Assembly (NCBI GenBank): GCA_949128115.1 | Contig: OX421963.1 | Coordinates: 40,221,979 to 40,285,978, forward strand | Direction: 5' to 3' | DNA from: Anaspis maculata | Taxonomy: Eukaryota; Arthropoda; Insecta; Coleoptera; Scraptiidae | DNA: 64,000 nucleotides | Shown here: piece after piece, positions 45,390 through 56,251 of the stretch | How positions within the stretch are numbered: position 1 is the stretch's first letter | Layout: each line of letters starts with the position of its first letter | Translations under genes and position numbers: made by a program | Notes under the pieces: generated by a model | Told to the model about the DNA's origin: nothing | The model's input: only the letters and a program-made list of their open reading frames with translations | The model's database searches: none

Positions 45390-47796
45390 CTAGGCCTCAA
45401 CAATATCATCATGGTACTTCATATGCTCATCAACAACATAGATATACAACAACGTATTTGCATCTTTGCCGTGGACAAAATCGTTGTGATTGAATTCATG
45501 CAATTCCACTGAGTGAGTCTTCACAACATTGGGTAGAACTCTAATTGATTTCTCAATGCTCTGAAAATATTTGTAATTAGTAGAATCAATTTTTGCAATG
45601 GTAGTTTGTCTCAGTTTAACAGGCCATTAATAACCGATTAAGGATTTTATACCAGGAATATTTTATAGGAGGAACATTCACGCCACCCGACAGCCACTAC
45701 TAACAGTCCGTTTTGTTTTTGAATTAAAGTTTCATTGTACTCCAAAAATAACATTAACGCTGTTCAGTTCTGAATTACTAGATATTTTATTGCCAAAAAT
45801 AAACCTTATCTAGGTACTCAACTAAGTATATATTTTATATGTATAAAAGGTCATATAATTTTCATATTTAAAACAGCGTTGCCACTGTAATTTTTGGAGA
45901 AAAAAACCTGGTACTATTTTCAACTAAAAAAAAGGTATTCTAGTTCAATCGCTTAAACTTATCCAGCGTATGCACAGAGGGAAAAGTGGACAGGGTAGCT
46001 CAAAATGTGCAATTTTTTAATTATACGTACTTGGAAATGTACAACGTGATCTCCTTTACTGTAATACAATCCTACCGGTGTAGTTACCCTAGAAATATTG
46101 TACGTTGGAGGTTCCTCTTGACCATAGATTTTGACGTTATGATCGATTCCATAATCGAATTTTCTGAACTGTTCTGAAATAAACTTGATATAGCCATTTT
46201 TCTTTTGATCTATGGCAAACTTTGAAGTGCCAAATAAAACCTGAACGTCTAATTTGCAGCCAGTGGACACACTGTTTGGACGACATCCCCGCTGGTGCAT
46301 TGGAAAATATCACCGCTAACAAAGTCTGAAGCAAAAAAGCCAGCAATGACCACTTGATCTCAAGTGTGAACTTTTTAAATTTACTTTATTCATTTGCTCG
46401 TTGCTGTGCCCTCGAAAAAAGTCGAGCGTGTGAATACATAGATTGACAAAAATCGAATTTTCGTCGCAAACGTAGTTCATGTAGGCAGCCTGCATACCAT
46501 CAATGGAACTGAGTTCATGAGTTCCCAAAAAATATGAAACCGTCTACAAATTTGAATCTGTTAAAAATATTCCTTTATTGTGCGATTCTCTAAAAAATTA
46601 CATTCCATAAAGGCTCTGTTACGTTGTTATTACCCAGGCAACAGCCAATGGCCGACACGAATTTTTACATAACAGAGCGTTTATGGAATGTTATTTTTTA
46701 CAGAATAGCACTATTAGTTTCTAGGCATTTAAAAGGTGCAAGTACCTGAATGGTATTTTCAACCAAATATGCCAAAAGCCAATGCCACTTGCTTATGTAC
46801 TTAACGTAGATGCCAGGCGCTAAAGCTGACATCAAGCTAACTTTTTCGGCATATTCCGGTTTCTCTGAGCACAAAATAAAAAAAATGCTTGCTCCCTGTG
46901 AATATCCTATGTAATGAAGGCTTTCACGTCCAGTAGTCTCAAGAATGTAGTCTATGGAAGTGGCCAAATCGTGGTACCCCATCTCGTCGATGCTGTAAAA
47001 TGGTTCTAATCAGTGGACCTCTGTCATTTTTATTCACTGTAGATTAGGTATGGAATGGGCAGTATATATTTGGAGGAGTATATTCGTGCTTCGTGTGTTC
47101 ATATGCCAAGAAAATGATAACGTGAAATGCTAACATCTTTAATCGAACCTGCCGTATCCACGTTCGACATTGCTTGATGCTTGGCCACATTATTACTTGA
47201 ACATCCTTGCCAAAGACGGCGCACCAAAACTCGGTTTCCTATTGATACACTTTTGAGGCCATTTAATTCCACTTGAACCGAAAATGATATTCCTAATTTA
47301 AATAGATACCTGAAATTCCAGTAGTTCGAATCACGGTCCGGATCAAAAGTTTTGTGTCGCCTTGACCAAGTTGTCCCCCGAACATTCCCCAGCCAAACGT
47401 CGAAACCTCGGTCCGCCAAAAGGTAACCCAGGGCTTTGTCAGGACCCAAGTTGACAAAAACTGCTGAAGTTTGCAGGATACCATGCATAAGAAGGATGGG
47501 AGTGCTTCCATTTGCACTCTTTTGGGTTTTGCCATGCGGTATTCTTTGCATCGACAAGATGAAGCCGTCTTCCGTAACGACTTCATGATCTTCTATCGCA
47601 TAGCCATGTCTTGATACGAGTTGAATCTGCAAAAAGGATTGAAAAAATTTCAATTATAAATAGCACTTCTTCTTCACACAGTAGTTAGTCCGACGTCAGA
47701 GTTGTTCGGTAGGACCGTTTTCGTACAAAAGTCAAAAACATTGGAAACGAATAGAATCGCCAGTAAGACTGTGAAAGTGCTTCCGAAAGCAGTCAT
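45390..47796 (-). CDS. Acid lipase (lysosomal acid/gastric lipase family), complete, seven exons
   Basis: Exons (- strand): 47796-47680, 47626-47310, 46992-46746, 46543-46385, 46325-46241, 46173-46031, 45560-45390; all introns GT-AG, phases consistent, 412 aa. Residues 1-24 (MTAFGSTFTVLLAILFVSNV...) are a signal peptide; NNS (31-33) is a glycosylation sequon. HGYAIEDHEVVTEDGFIL is the N-terminal lipase block, LLMHGILQ (about 84-91) the oxyanion region, GYSQG holds the nucleophile Ser176 (the family usually has GHSQG), LYYSKGD gives Asp350 and NHNDFVHG gives His381. This is a secreted or lysosomal ester hydrolase of neutral lipids. I chose ATG 47796 because the frame upstream has no ATG. Introns of 53, 59 and 67 nt are very short; the 202-nt intron 3 is two-thirds MITE. 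No break is seen, so it is probably functional. Confidence 0.93.
46580..46711. mobile_element. MITE in lipase intron 3 (copy 1)
   Basis: 132 bp with inverted ends TGCGATTCTCTAAAAAATTA / (reversed) TGCTATTCTGTAAAAAATAA then CATTCCATAAA. A second copy at 50503-50633 is about 93% identical. It fills most of the 202-nt intron, leaving donor and acceptor intact. Confidence 0.88.
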
Positions 47797-47856
47797 GGCC
47801 AATGATGATAAAAAGAAAATGAATGTGCTCCGGATCGTCCGAACGACGGTTAACAA

Positions 47857-48538
47857 GAGTTTGCAATCAGTTTAACAATTTACTCACTGTGTGTCAAGTA
47901 CTAAACAATTACATGACTTGGTAGATAATTTGATTTGGTACCTAAATGCAATAATCTAAATAAAAAAGTTACATCTGAATAAATTACGGATAATTGGACA
48001 CGTGAGTGAAGAACACTGTATGTAACTACCATTATCGTTTATAGTTTATACTCGTGTGATTTTTTTTAAACGCCAAGACATAAAACAGGGTGGGTGCAAA
48101 CAAGAGCCCGGAATTTGGTACACCTGTCATTTCGGTCTTGCAAAAATCCGAGATCTATGCTTTATTGCTACTTTGGAGGCGCACTGAGAAGTTGATGCAT
48201 TATTATCGGACACAACAATGTATGTATAATGAAATAGCCTTCCTCCGGAACTACGCCTACAGAATAGCAACAAAGCGTGGATCTTGGCCTTTTTGAATGA
48301 GGGTGTACGAAATTCCGTGCTCTTGACTACACTGCCGTGATTAGCAAAATCCCTGTATCTGCATCCTTAAACATTAGGCGTAAAGCGCCAAAAACATTTG
48401 AAAGGCTAGGCTAGCTGTTATTCCAGTGGAATATTTTCATGCAGGAAAGATAGTTTCGGTTTCTAGACAATATTGGTGCCAGAATCTCGAAATCACGAGA
48501 TGAGACAGTGCTTCGATCTCGTCTCGAGGCCTCCAATA
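47857..48538. other. 5' flank of the lipase gene, no gene seen
   Basis: Should hold the lipase promoter; I see no unambiguous TATA box. Open frames are short and unrecognised. Confidence 0.4.
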
Positions 48539-49226
48539 GGGTCCTTGCATGAATTTTATATTGTAACGATTACTTCATAAAATCATTCAAACCGTTACCC
48601 ACAATAATTTCCGCCCAAAAAAAATTTCAAAAAAATTGGTCCATCCTTTAAATGAAAATCAAAGTTTGAATTTTTTTTTCGCGCCAAAAACGCGGTCGCT
48701 CCTACAATGACCTTGTATGACCACGATGACGTCAACCCGAGAGTTCTATTTTTCGTTTGCAAGTTTTTTTTCTTTGCGAGGTTGCAGCCCTGCGCCTTGA
48801 AACCCCGGGAAAATTCAAATCTTCATTGTTTTACAGACTTATTTCAATTTTGGAGCCGCGAATAGCGCCGTTGGCGTTGCTCACGTATCAGGGCCATCCC
48901 CAAGCTCGTGCTGCGCGCTTTTCAACCTGAATTGAGCGTCAGCCCCACAGACGTCAACGGTGACAGTGAGATTATGTCAAACATTTAAAATTCGTAGTCG
49001 CAATCTGTTAGTGTACAATCAAGTAGCCCCAGCCCGGGGCACGATGACGTCAATCCGCAGCTGACACATCGGTGCATGGAAGTTGCATGCATGCCTAACA
49101 GTTTTTGTGTTTTGAATTTACAAAATAAAATAATATATTAAGATTTTCGAAAAACCGTTCAGTCTGTAGTGCTATTTGGCTACCAAAGCATCATTGGAGG
49201 CGATAAAAGAAATCGTGCAAGGACCC
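48539..49226. mobile_element. Element with GGGTCCTTGCA inverted ends
   Basis: GGGTCCTTGCA at 48539 and TGCAAGGACCC ending at 49226, with TA flanking both. The interior is unusually GC-rich for this window and contains two GATGACGTCAA words (about 48724, 49045). No coding sequence. Confidence 0.68.
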
Positions 49227-50502
49227 TATTCTGTAAAAGTCTCGACAGGTGATTGTTATTCATATTCATATTTATGGCCATAACCATAACCAATAGTAGC
49301 CAGGCAATATATTGCCTGAAAGTACCGTCAGAAACGTCTCAAAATTCTCGCTTTCGGAGTTTTCGGCAATTTATGGTAACATACCCGACCCAGACACAAA
49401 TGCTTGAAAAGAGTAAAAAAATACGTTGCCTATTATCAAGGTAAGAGAATGGTACCTGGACAGTGGACAATGGACACCTCTATTTTTGTTATCTCAGGAG
49501 TTGCATAAAACTTTTGGACCAAATCAGAGAGAAAACTTTCAAAACCATTTTATTTATTTCAACTTTATTCATTATACAGGGTAAAAGATAAACCATACAA
49601 CACAAAAAATTAGCTTTTTTTCACAAACACGTGTAAAACAAATCAAAGGTCTTCCTACCATTATCGAGCAGAAAACAAGAGAGTGAGTGAGTGAGTGGAT
49701 TTTCAGGATTTATGACCCAGCTTGTATAGTAAATGAAGATGTGAAAAAGCAAAGGCACTGGTTGGAAAATTATTTTATTTCATCTGCTTCAAGGATAGTT
49801 TGCTAATATTCCTCCAGCTAACAAAAATTTTGTGGCTGAAAGCTCCACCCTTCGACTCCCATATCTTCAATGATCAAAAAAATTTTTTTTCTTCAACATT
49901 TTTCAAGCATTCCGTAAACTACTTTTATTTGGACCCGGGAAACGCGATTTTCGGGATGGCCTGTATAGACTGTCTACTTCTGATCATGGAGGTCAGAGTT
50001 TCTTTTTGGAAGAAGAAGGGCGTTCAATCTTATTCCGACACAGGGTGCAGGTACAGGTATCGTCATTGTTCAATCTCTTATGATATTTTTTGTTTTGTTT
50101 CCCATTTTTGTATTTTTATTTGTTTTGGTCTATTAGAACTTTTTTTTTTGTTTTGTTAAAAATGAGTTTGATTTTTCTTTGCTCTGATTTATGATTATCT
50201 AAAGAAATGATCGAATGATACTTTGCAATAAACACGTAAACACTAATGTAATTTCATCTCCAAAACATTTATTTATAACAATTATTTTATTTTTTCAACT
50301 TTCAAAATTACGTTCTTAGAATCAACTACAAACATCCTTTTGTACGTCATCAGTGAGTTGTGAATAAGTATTGTCATTGTCAAACTTAGTTGAGATAAAG
50401 TGAGTTCATCCTTAGTTCAAACAATGGAGGAACCCATGTAAGCAGTTAAACTTGATTTATTTCTGATTTAAATTATCAACTGCTCTTTCCATTGAATTTA
50501 TG
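49227..50502. other. No gene recognised
   Basis: A lone TA|CAGGGTAAAAG end near 49575 and (GAGT)n at about 49681. The open frame at 49800-50159 (119 codons) is AT-rich and hydrophobic with no family resemblance; I leave it uncalled. Confidence 0.4.
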
Positions 50503-50633
50503 GTGCGATTCTCTAAAAAGTTACGTTCCATAAAGGCTCTGTTACGTTGTTATTACCCAGGCAACAGCCAATTGCCGACACAAATTTTCACATAACAGAG
50601 CATTTATGGAATGTTATTTTTACAGAATAGCAC
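50503..50633. mobile_element. MITE, copy 2 of the lipase-intron family
   Basis: GTGCGATTCTCTAAAAAG ... TTTATGGAATGTTATTTTTA. Collinear with 46580-46711, including GGCTCTGTTACGTTGTTATT and CCCAGGCAACAGCCAAT. Confidence 0.88.
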
Positions 50634-50697
50634 TAATAGACTCTCCAACCACAGGCTTATCAAAAAACCACGCCATTCGAAAGTCACCCAGGGTGTA

Positions 50698-51369
50698 CAG
50701 GGTGATTTTTTGAAAAGATTCCATCTTTCCGCCGCCAAAATTTTTCACAGGAAAACGCCGAAACAGGTCGATTTGTGTTTCGAGGGAGACATTTAGGGCA
50801 CATATTACCAAATTTTTATCTTGAGCCTCTTCACCCCCACCCCACCCTGTTTTTTTTTTTTTTTTTTTTTGAATGTTTTACGACGCATCAACTACAAGGT
50901 TATTAGCGTCGACGGGACATTCAGTGGGTTTTTGGTACACGTCCTCAATTATTCTTGGATTGCCTACTGTTAACTATGTGAGGCCACAGTACTCCGATAG
51001 CACTCAACTCTGTAGTCAGAAATCCATTTTTTCTGTAACCGCTGTAGTCAGACAGGTGCAGATATGGCATAGTAAGGTCGGAACAATTTTTGGAATAATC
51101 GGACAACACAAAATATCCATGGACGAGGCGGGATTCGAACCCGCGCGGTAGATCACGACTGGCTTGGCGCGGCAACACCAAAACCACTCGGCCACCGCCG
51201 CTCCCCCACCCTGTTTTGAAATTTCAAATAGCATGACCTATTTTGTGATACATCAAATTGAAGGCAATAAAATTCTCTTTTAGGAAAAATTGACCTGTTT
51301 CGGCGTTTTTCTGTAAAAAATTTTGGCGGCGAGAAATAAGGGGTGGAGAATTTTCAAAAAATCACCTTG
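50698..51369. mobile_element. Foldback element (TA + CAGGGTGATTTTTTG ends) hosting a SINE
   Basis: Left TA|CAGGGTGATTTTTTGAAAAG and right CTTTTCAAAAAATCACCTTG|TA-type end (reversed: CAAGGTGATTTTTTGAAAAT). CCGCCAAAATTTTTCACAGG / AAAAAATTTTGGCGGCGAG and CGCCGAAACAGGTC / GACCTGTTTCGGCG are inverted. The centre is occupied by the SINE at 50850-51203. Confidence 0.82.
50850..51203 (-). mobile_element. tRNA-headed SINE, copy 2, with A21 tail and 10-bp TSD
   Basis: The - strand starts with a class II (Ser/Leu-like) tRNA head: A box TGGCCGAGTGG (51184-51194) and B box GGTTCGAATCC (51131-51141). The acceptor stem does not pair, so it is not a working tRNA. The body ends in TAACCTTGTAGTTGATGCGT and a run of 21 A (50850-50870 on the + strand as T). 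The flanking duplication CCCCACCCTG is at 50840-50849 and 51204-51213. The tail resembles that of copy 1, though the head differs. The long pure A tract suggests a young insertion. Confidence 0.87.
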
Positions 51370-51375
51370 TATAAG

Positions 51376-52052
51376 GTTAGGTATATTCAGAGGGAAATAT
51401 GTGGTCTTACTTTAAACCAAAGTTCCACATCGGTACGACCCACGGGTCAAAAGTTGCAGGATTATTCGTTGGTTACTGGCGCTTGAAATCTTATCCAAAC
51501 GAGACTTAGTTCTAGACAGGATAGATTTCGACTCCAATAGGTAGCTCATGGCCCTTGTACCCAAACCTTGAAAAAAAAATCTTTTCAAAATACCGGTTAT
51601 TAAACGATTTTTCAATGGTAATGTGCGTGTGTCTGAATGGTCAGATTATTCCTGTTATGCGCAGGGCAGTTGTGGAAGATCACCCTCCTGGGTCATCAGG
51701 AACGCTGAATTGAAGTTTTGCCTACATTATATTATTATAAACTATACATACACTGTGTGAATAGTTTTGATGGCGAAATGAAAAAAAAAACATACTATGC
51801 TATACTAAACTGCGCACAAAGTAAGGTGACAATTTTATTTTTGGAGGTTTTTTCAAATGCCCGTAATATAAAAAAATCAGAATCTGAAGCAGCTTGCACT
51901 GTTGTGAAGATACATTGTTCTAACTTGTGAACCATACATATCCAAGCCACTCAAAGTGAAGGTATGTCTCATACAGGCTGATACAAAAAGGCGTGCAACT
52001 TTCTGATTTTTTCATCTTTACACCGGAAGTTTTCACGTCATCCTGTATATAC
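51376..52052. other. No gene recognised
   Basis: Short unrecognised open frames only; no clear repeat boundary until the LTR at 52053. Confidence 0.4.
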
Positions 52053-52567
52053 TGTTACGTATTTCGCGTACGGGTTCGTTTATAATTGAGACGATCGTTT
52101 CAAAACACACACTGTTTATTGTGTACTACAATAAATACATGCCAATAATTATTGCGCTTAGGAATATCGCTGGTTGCTAGTCTCTTTCTATCGCTCTCGA
52201 TCACTTCGTATTCAATACTGAATCTATGGGCGATCCATGGTGCTTATTCATACCTCCGACTAGTCTTCTGGATTGTTCCATGTGTCCTCCAGCAAATTCT
52301 ACAGGGACCCGGCATATGGTAGCTAGGCGACTCCCGAATAATCTTACACATTTTGCGTGCAATCCCAACATGCTGTGAAACCGGCAGCTCCGCAAAAATG
52401 GACAGATGTGTCTTACTCGCATGTTCAAATCTCCACGTATTTCAATCGCCAAGCCATCGCGTATATTCTGGAAATGTCCGCGCTCCCGAGCTCTGCACTT
52501 GTACACTGCGACCTAATAAGGAGAGTCTAGAAAGATCGCGCGTTCTGCAGAATCGCCGCTCGTAACA
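52053..52567 (-). mobile_element. Solo LTR, copy 3
   Basis: Starts TGTTACGTATTTCGCGTACG and ends AATCGCCGCTCGTAACA; 4-bp duplication ATAC at 52049-52052 and 52568-52571. Collinear with copies at 2972 and 16413. Confidence 0.88.
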
Positions 52568-52571
52568 ATAC

Positions 52572-54043
52572 GAATGTGACTGCGTCTTGTAGCCTGTAGT
52601 AACTTACAACTGTTCAGTTTTTCACTCTATACGTTGTGTACCTACTTGGAGATATATGACTTTTCTTGTATAAAAGTTCCAATAATTTCATAGAAGAGTA
52701 TTATTGTACGAAGAAGTTTGGTCATTCAACGATAATCATCTTATGATGGGATGATCTGTTTCCTCCCCAGGAACCATAAATTTTAATGTCAATAGTACCA
52801 AAAAAATTAAACACACAGGGTTTTGGGAAAAGACCGCGTTTTTTTTTCCTTGGCGCAGACAGGGATGGATCTATTACTCGGTACAGGTACTTGGATTGAC
52901 TAAATCTTGTAGCTTGTAGTATATGTAGCTCTAACAGGTTGCCATTTAACTCTGCATTACGTAAGTACCTCCATTGGTCAACTGTCCGAGTCGCATGCTG
53001 CATGTCCATGAGTCCATGTTCACCTGTCAACCCGATGAACCTGCGGTCACGGGATTATTTCAGGGCACTTGAAACGAAACATCTTCGGGTCCGTAGTCAA
53101 CTTTCATGCAGTGATTTCATGGTACAGGCCTGTTGTGTGCCTCAATGTTCTTCAGCCTTCGTGTATAAATAACGGTAAAACCCTAATACCTAACATCTTG
53201 CATTCACTAATCTTTCAAAGATGAAGCGTGCTACTGAGCCTCACGCCCATGAGGGCATATTCACTTGCTTTAGTCGTGAGCGTAATTTAGAAGTTTACGA
53301 TCCTTGAAACTTTGGGGAAATTTTGTTGCTGTCCTCATTTTTCCACTTTTCTTGTGTTCCACGTTATAATCCGAGGATACAGGTGGGTCAAAATAGTTTA
53401 AGTGGTACCTTTTGAGCTTGGAAAAAAAAGAAAATTTCAAGCGTCAGTTTCTTATTCCTGCCTTTTCCCTCAAGACGGTTGTTCATTACTTCGGTTTAAT
53501 TATGAATAGATAGCCCTGTATACTGAGTCTAAAAAAAGTGCAATGCAAGCGCAAGTAGGTAGGTAATGAAATGTATTTTGAGTGTTTAATGTTCATGTAC
53601 TAGGCACAACGATGTGAAAAATATCACTGAACTGAACAAGTTCACAACTTGAACATAGAATATAACCTAGATCCCTTCATTCACCTCATGATCCATGTTT
53701 CCATCCGTGTGGTAGAATGGAGCAGAAATGGCTTATTCAGAGCATCTACAGGGTGTCAACGGTTCAAGTGCTCCAATTGTGGGATTGTATTTTTTGGCCA
53801 AATGCAAGAAAACTTTTCCTATAAAGTTTTTTTTCTCACTACTAGCTGTGAAGTAGGCCGTTATTGACCTGTTTAGAGGTCGTGAAGTGATTTTTTACAA
53901 CCAGTAGGCTGACTGTCACATTATTAACCGCCTGTCACTATTATTAACCTTCTGTCACATTTTTAACCTCCTGTCAGTCCTGTCACATTCCATATTCTTG
54001 AAAAATCTTTACAAATCAGGATTTAATGTTTGCTAGTAGTGAG
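52572..54043. other. No gene recognised
   Basis: A lone TACAGGGTGTCAACGG end at about 53748 and a TTATTAACC(T/G)(C/T)CTGTCAC-type short repeat near 53920-53980. Open frames are 102 codons or fewer without a domain. Confidence 0.4.
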
Positions 54044-54183
54044 AAAAATAGTATATAAACCACGGTTGTGAACGCTGTTATAGCTTTGGCGCCTTATATC
54101 CCTCAGCTGCGCTTCGGGATTTAAACAGGCGCCGCAGCTATAACAGCGTCCTTCACAACCTTGGTATATAATATACTATTTTC
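54044..54183. repeat. 140-bp palindrome
   Basis: AAAATAGTATATAAACCACG / TTGGTATATAATATACTATTTT, GTTGTGAACGCTGTTATAGC / GCTATAACAGCGTCCTTCAC, GGCGCC centre flanks. Confidence 0.85.
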
Positions 54184-54654
54184 GGGCTTCAGTTTCCAAG
54201 TTACAAGGTGTCAAAAAATTTTTAAAAAAATCTTTTTTTGCTATAACTTAGTAACTACTAGTTTCACGAAAACCAAACTTGGTACAATTGATACACTATT
54301 AATTAGCTTTCATTTAGAGTTTACCATCACTTTGTTGAAAAACCAGTGGCGTAGATATTAGGGTTACCCATCAATTAGCCCCGGTTATCTGCTCGCCACT
54401 GAGCAATAAAATCAATCTTTGATAACATTTTCTGATTCCCCGAACAATTCTAATCAAAAAAGGTGCTCCTGGTCTAAAGCTCTAAAGTCAACCATTTTCG
54501 ACAAAAACGGCATTTTATGCTAAAAACATGAAAATCGACCATAACAATAAATTGACTGATGAGACTTTTGTGAGCTGCAGTATTATCGAAAGTTTTAAAA
54601 TAACTGAAAAGAAAACTTATTAGAAATTATTGCTTTTGTTCAGTATTACTTACA

Positions 54655-55612
54655 CTACGGTATATCGGCCTATCGGCCGATATTTAAATGTTTAGAACGC
54701 TTCTTCAAAACATTCGGAAATCATATAATCCGAATGATCTTGAAACATATCACACTCAAGAATGATACCAAATTATTATTCTTCGATATTAAACTACTTA
54801 AAAATTCGGAAATGAGAACAAACAAAAAAGACAATCATATTTTATTCATTTATTCACCATCATCGAACTGAAAAAGTAATTCTGCAAATAAAAAAAAATC
54901 GATAATTTGGAGATTATTCAGAATGTTGTGACAGAAGCCATTGGAGACTAAAACATCAAAAAACCTTCCGCCGATACGAAAAAAATCCTTTTATGCACAT
55001 TGGGTAATGGTAAAGTTATAATATACAGGATGGTGATAAAGTCCCGGGCAAAATTTCGAGCAAAATTTGTATTCCGTTGACGATTTTTTTTTTTCGAAAA
55101 AATCCTGAAACAGGTCGATTTTGTTTTTATTCAACTCACTAACTGTATGAAAAAATACTTCTTTCGTTGGCTGTTTTTGAGTTACGATGACGTCATCATT
55201 TTTTTTAAATGACAACCCTCAATTTTCTTCATAAAATTGATAGCTTTGTTTTTTTTTATTTTTTTCAACAGTGAAAATTTTCATGTCTGAGATTAAAATT
55301 TATTTGTACCAAACGATTTTTTTCTTTCTACAGTATAGTGGTTCGGATAAAAACAAAATAGACTTGTTTCAGGATTTTTTCGAAAAAAAAATCAATTACG
55401 GAAATACGAGTTTTGTGCTGGTCTTATCACCACACTCTATGTGCAATGTATTTGTGCAATGTATTTCATGCTAAAAAATCCGAAATTATTAGTAATTGAG
55501 AAGTAAAAATATTGAGGTCGATATATCGGTATTGGCCGATATGAATATCGCATATATCGGTATCGGCCGATAATAATCGGTATCGCCCAAAAAATCCATA
55601 TCGGTCGATCCC
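54655..55612. mobile_element. Decayed CGATATATCGG-type element enclosing a foldback
   Basis: TATATCGGCC / CGGCCGATA words cluster at 54657-54690 and 55515-55612, the right end reading CCATATCGGTCGATCCCTA. Between them lies the foldback 55026-55440. Ends are too diverged to define a duplication. Confidence 0.4.
55026..55440. repeat. Foldback with TA + CAGGATGGTG end
   Basis: TGGTGATAAAGTCCCGGGC / GCTGGTCTTATCACCA outermost, TTCGAAAAAATCCTGAAACA / TGTTTCAGGATTTTTTCGAA inside. The AAACAGGTCGATTTT segment recalls 44392-45198 and 50698-51369. Confidence 0.7.
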
Positions 55613-55924
55613 TAATTTTTATCTTCGGCATTCAAACAGAACTTATCGGGTTGGAGGCCGCGTCCCGACCTTTGTCGCAAGTCTCGCAATTGCCTTCCTT
55701 TCAGCATCTCAACGAACGATTCAACGATACATTTCAAAAATTCCAATTTATGTTCACGGTGACACTTCAAAATATTTGACGTTTAATGATTTGACGATCT
55801 TGAATTTGACAACACCCGCTTGTTTACTGATAAAGTGTTGCAAGCTGGGCTAGTTAAAATCTCTAGAGGTCCCAACCAACCGCAGCATCACCTGGCGGGA
55901 GCAAGATCGTCCATGCCTCCCATA

Positions 55925-56251
55925 CGCTCAATTAGTGTGACGTCAAAACGTGGGTTTTGTATGATAACAACGAGCACCTATGTTGGCAACACTTCTTGTC
56001 AAAGTGACAGCCAATGGAATATTTGCGGATTAAAAGATACAACAACCTTCCTGTAGGATGTTTCGTGACCAAAAAGGCCTTCGAGGGTGGGATAATGCTG
56101 GTTAAATACATTTTACATTTTGTTTGACAGCTGCAGTGGAGGATGTGGGAAGGGGAGAGGGTGGGAATCAGGAGTGACAGTAAGTGCTGCCAACCTAGCA
56201 GAGATTGTTTTCATACAAAACCCAACTTTTGACGTCATCACTAATTGAGCG
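55925..56251. mobile_element. MITE with CGCTCAATTAGTGTGACGTC ends
   Basis: Left CGCTCAATTAGTGTGACGTC and reversed right CGCTCAATTAGTGATGACGTC, followed on both sides by AAAA..TGGGTTTTGTATGA. Both TIRs carry a TGACGTCA-like CRE half/full site. The internal sequence has no gene. Confidence 0.78.

Noticed and set aside
47797..47856. Upstream extension of the lipase N-terminus
   Set aside because: The frame has no ATG upstream of 47796; the extension would need TTG initiation.
49800..50159. 119-codon open frame
   Set aside because: AT-rich low-complexity hydrophobic sequence, no conserved motif, no splice or repeat context to support it.
51120..51204. Functional tRNA-Ser/Leu gene
   Set aside because: A and B boxes are good, but the acceptor stem does not pair and the sequence continues into a SINE body with a poly(A) tail and target duplication.
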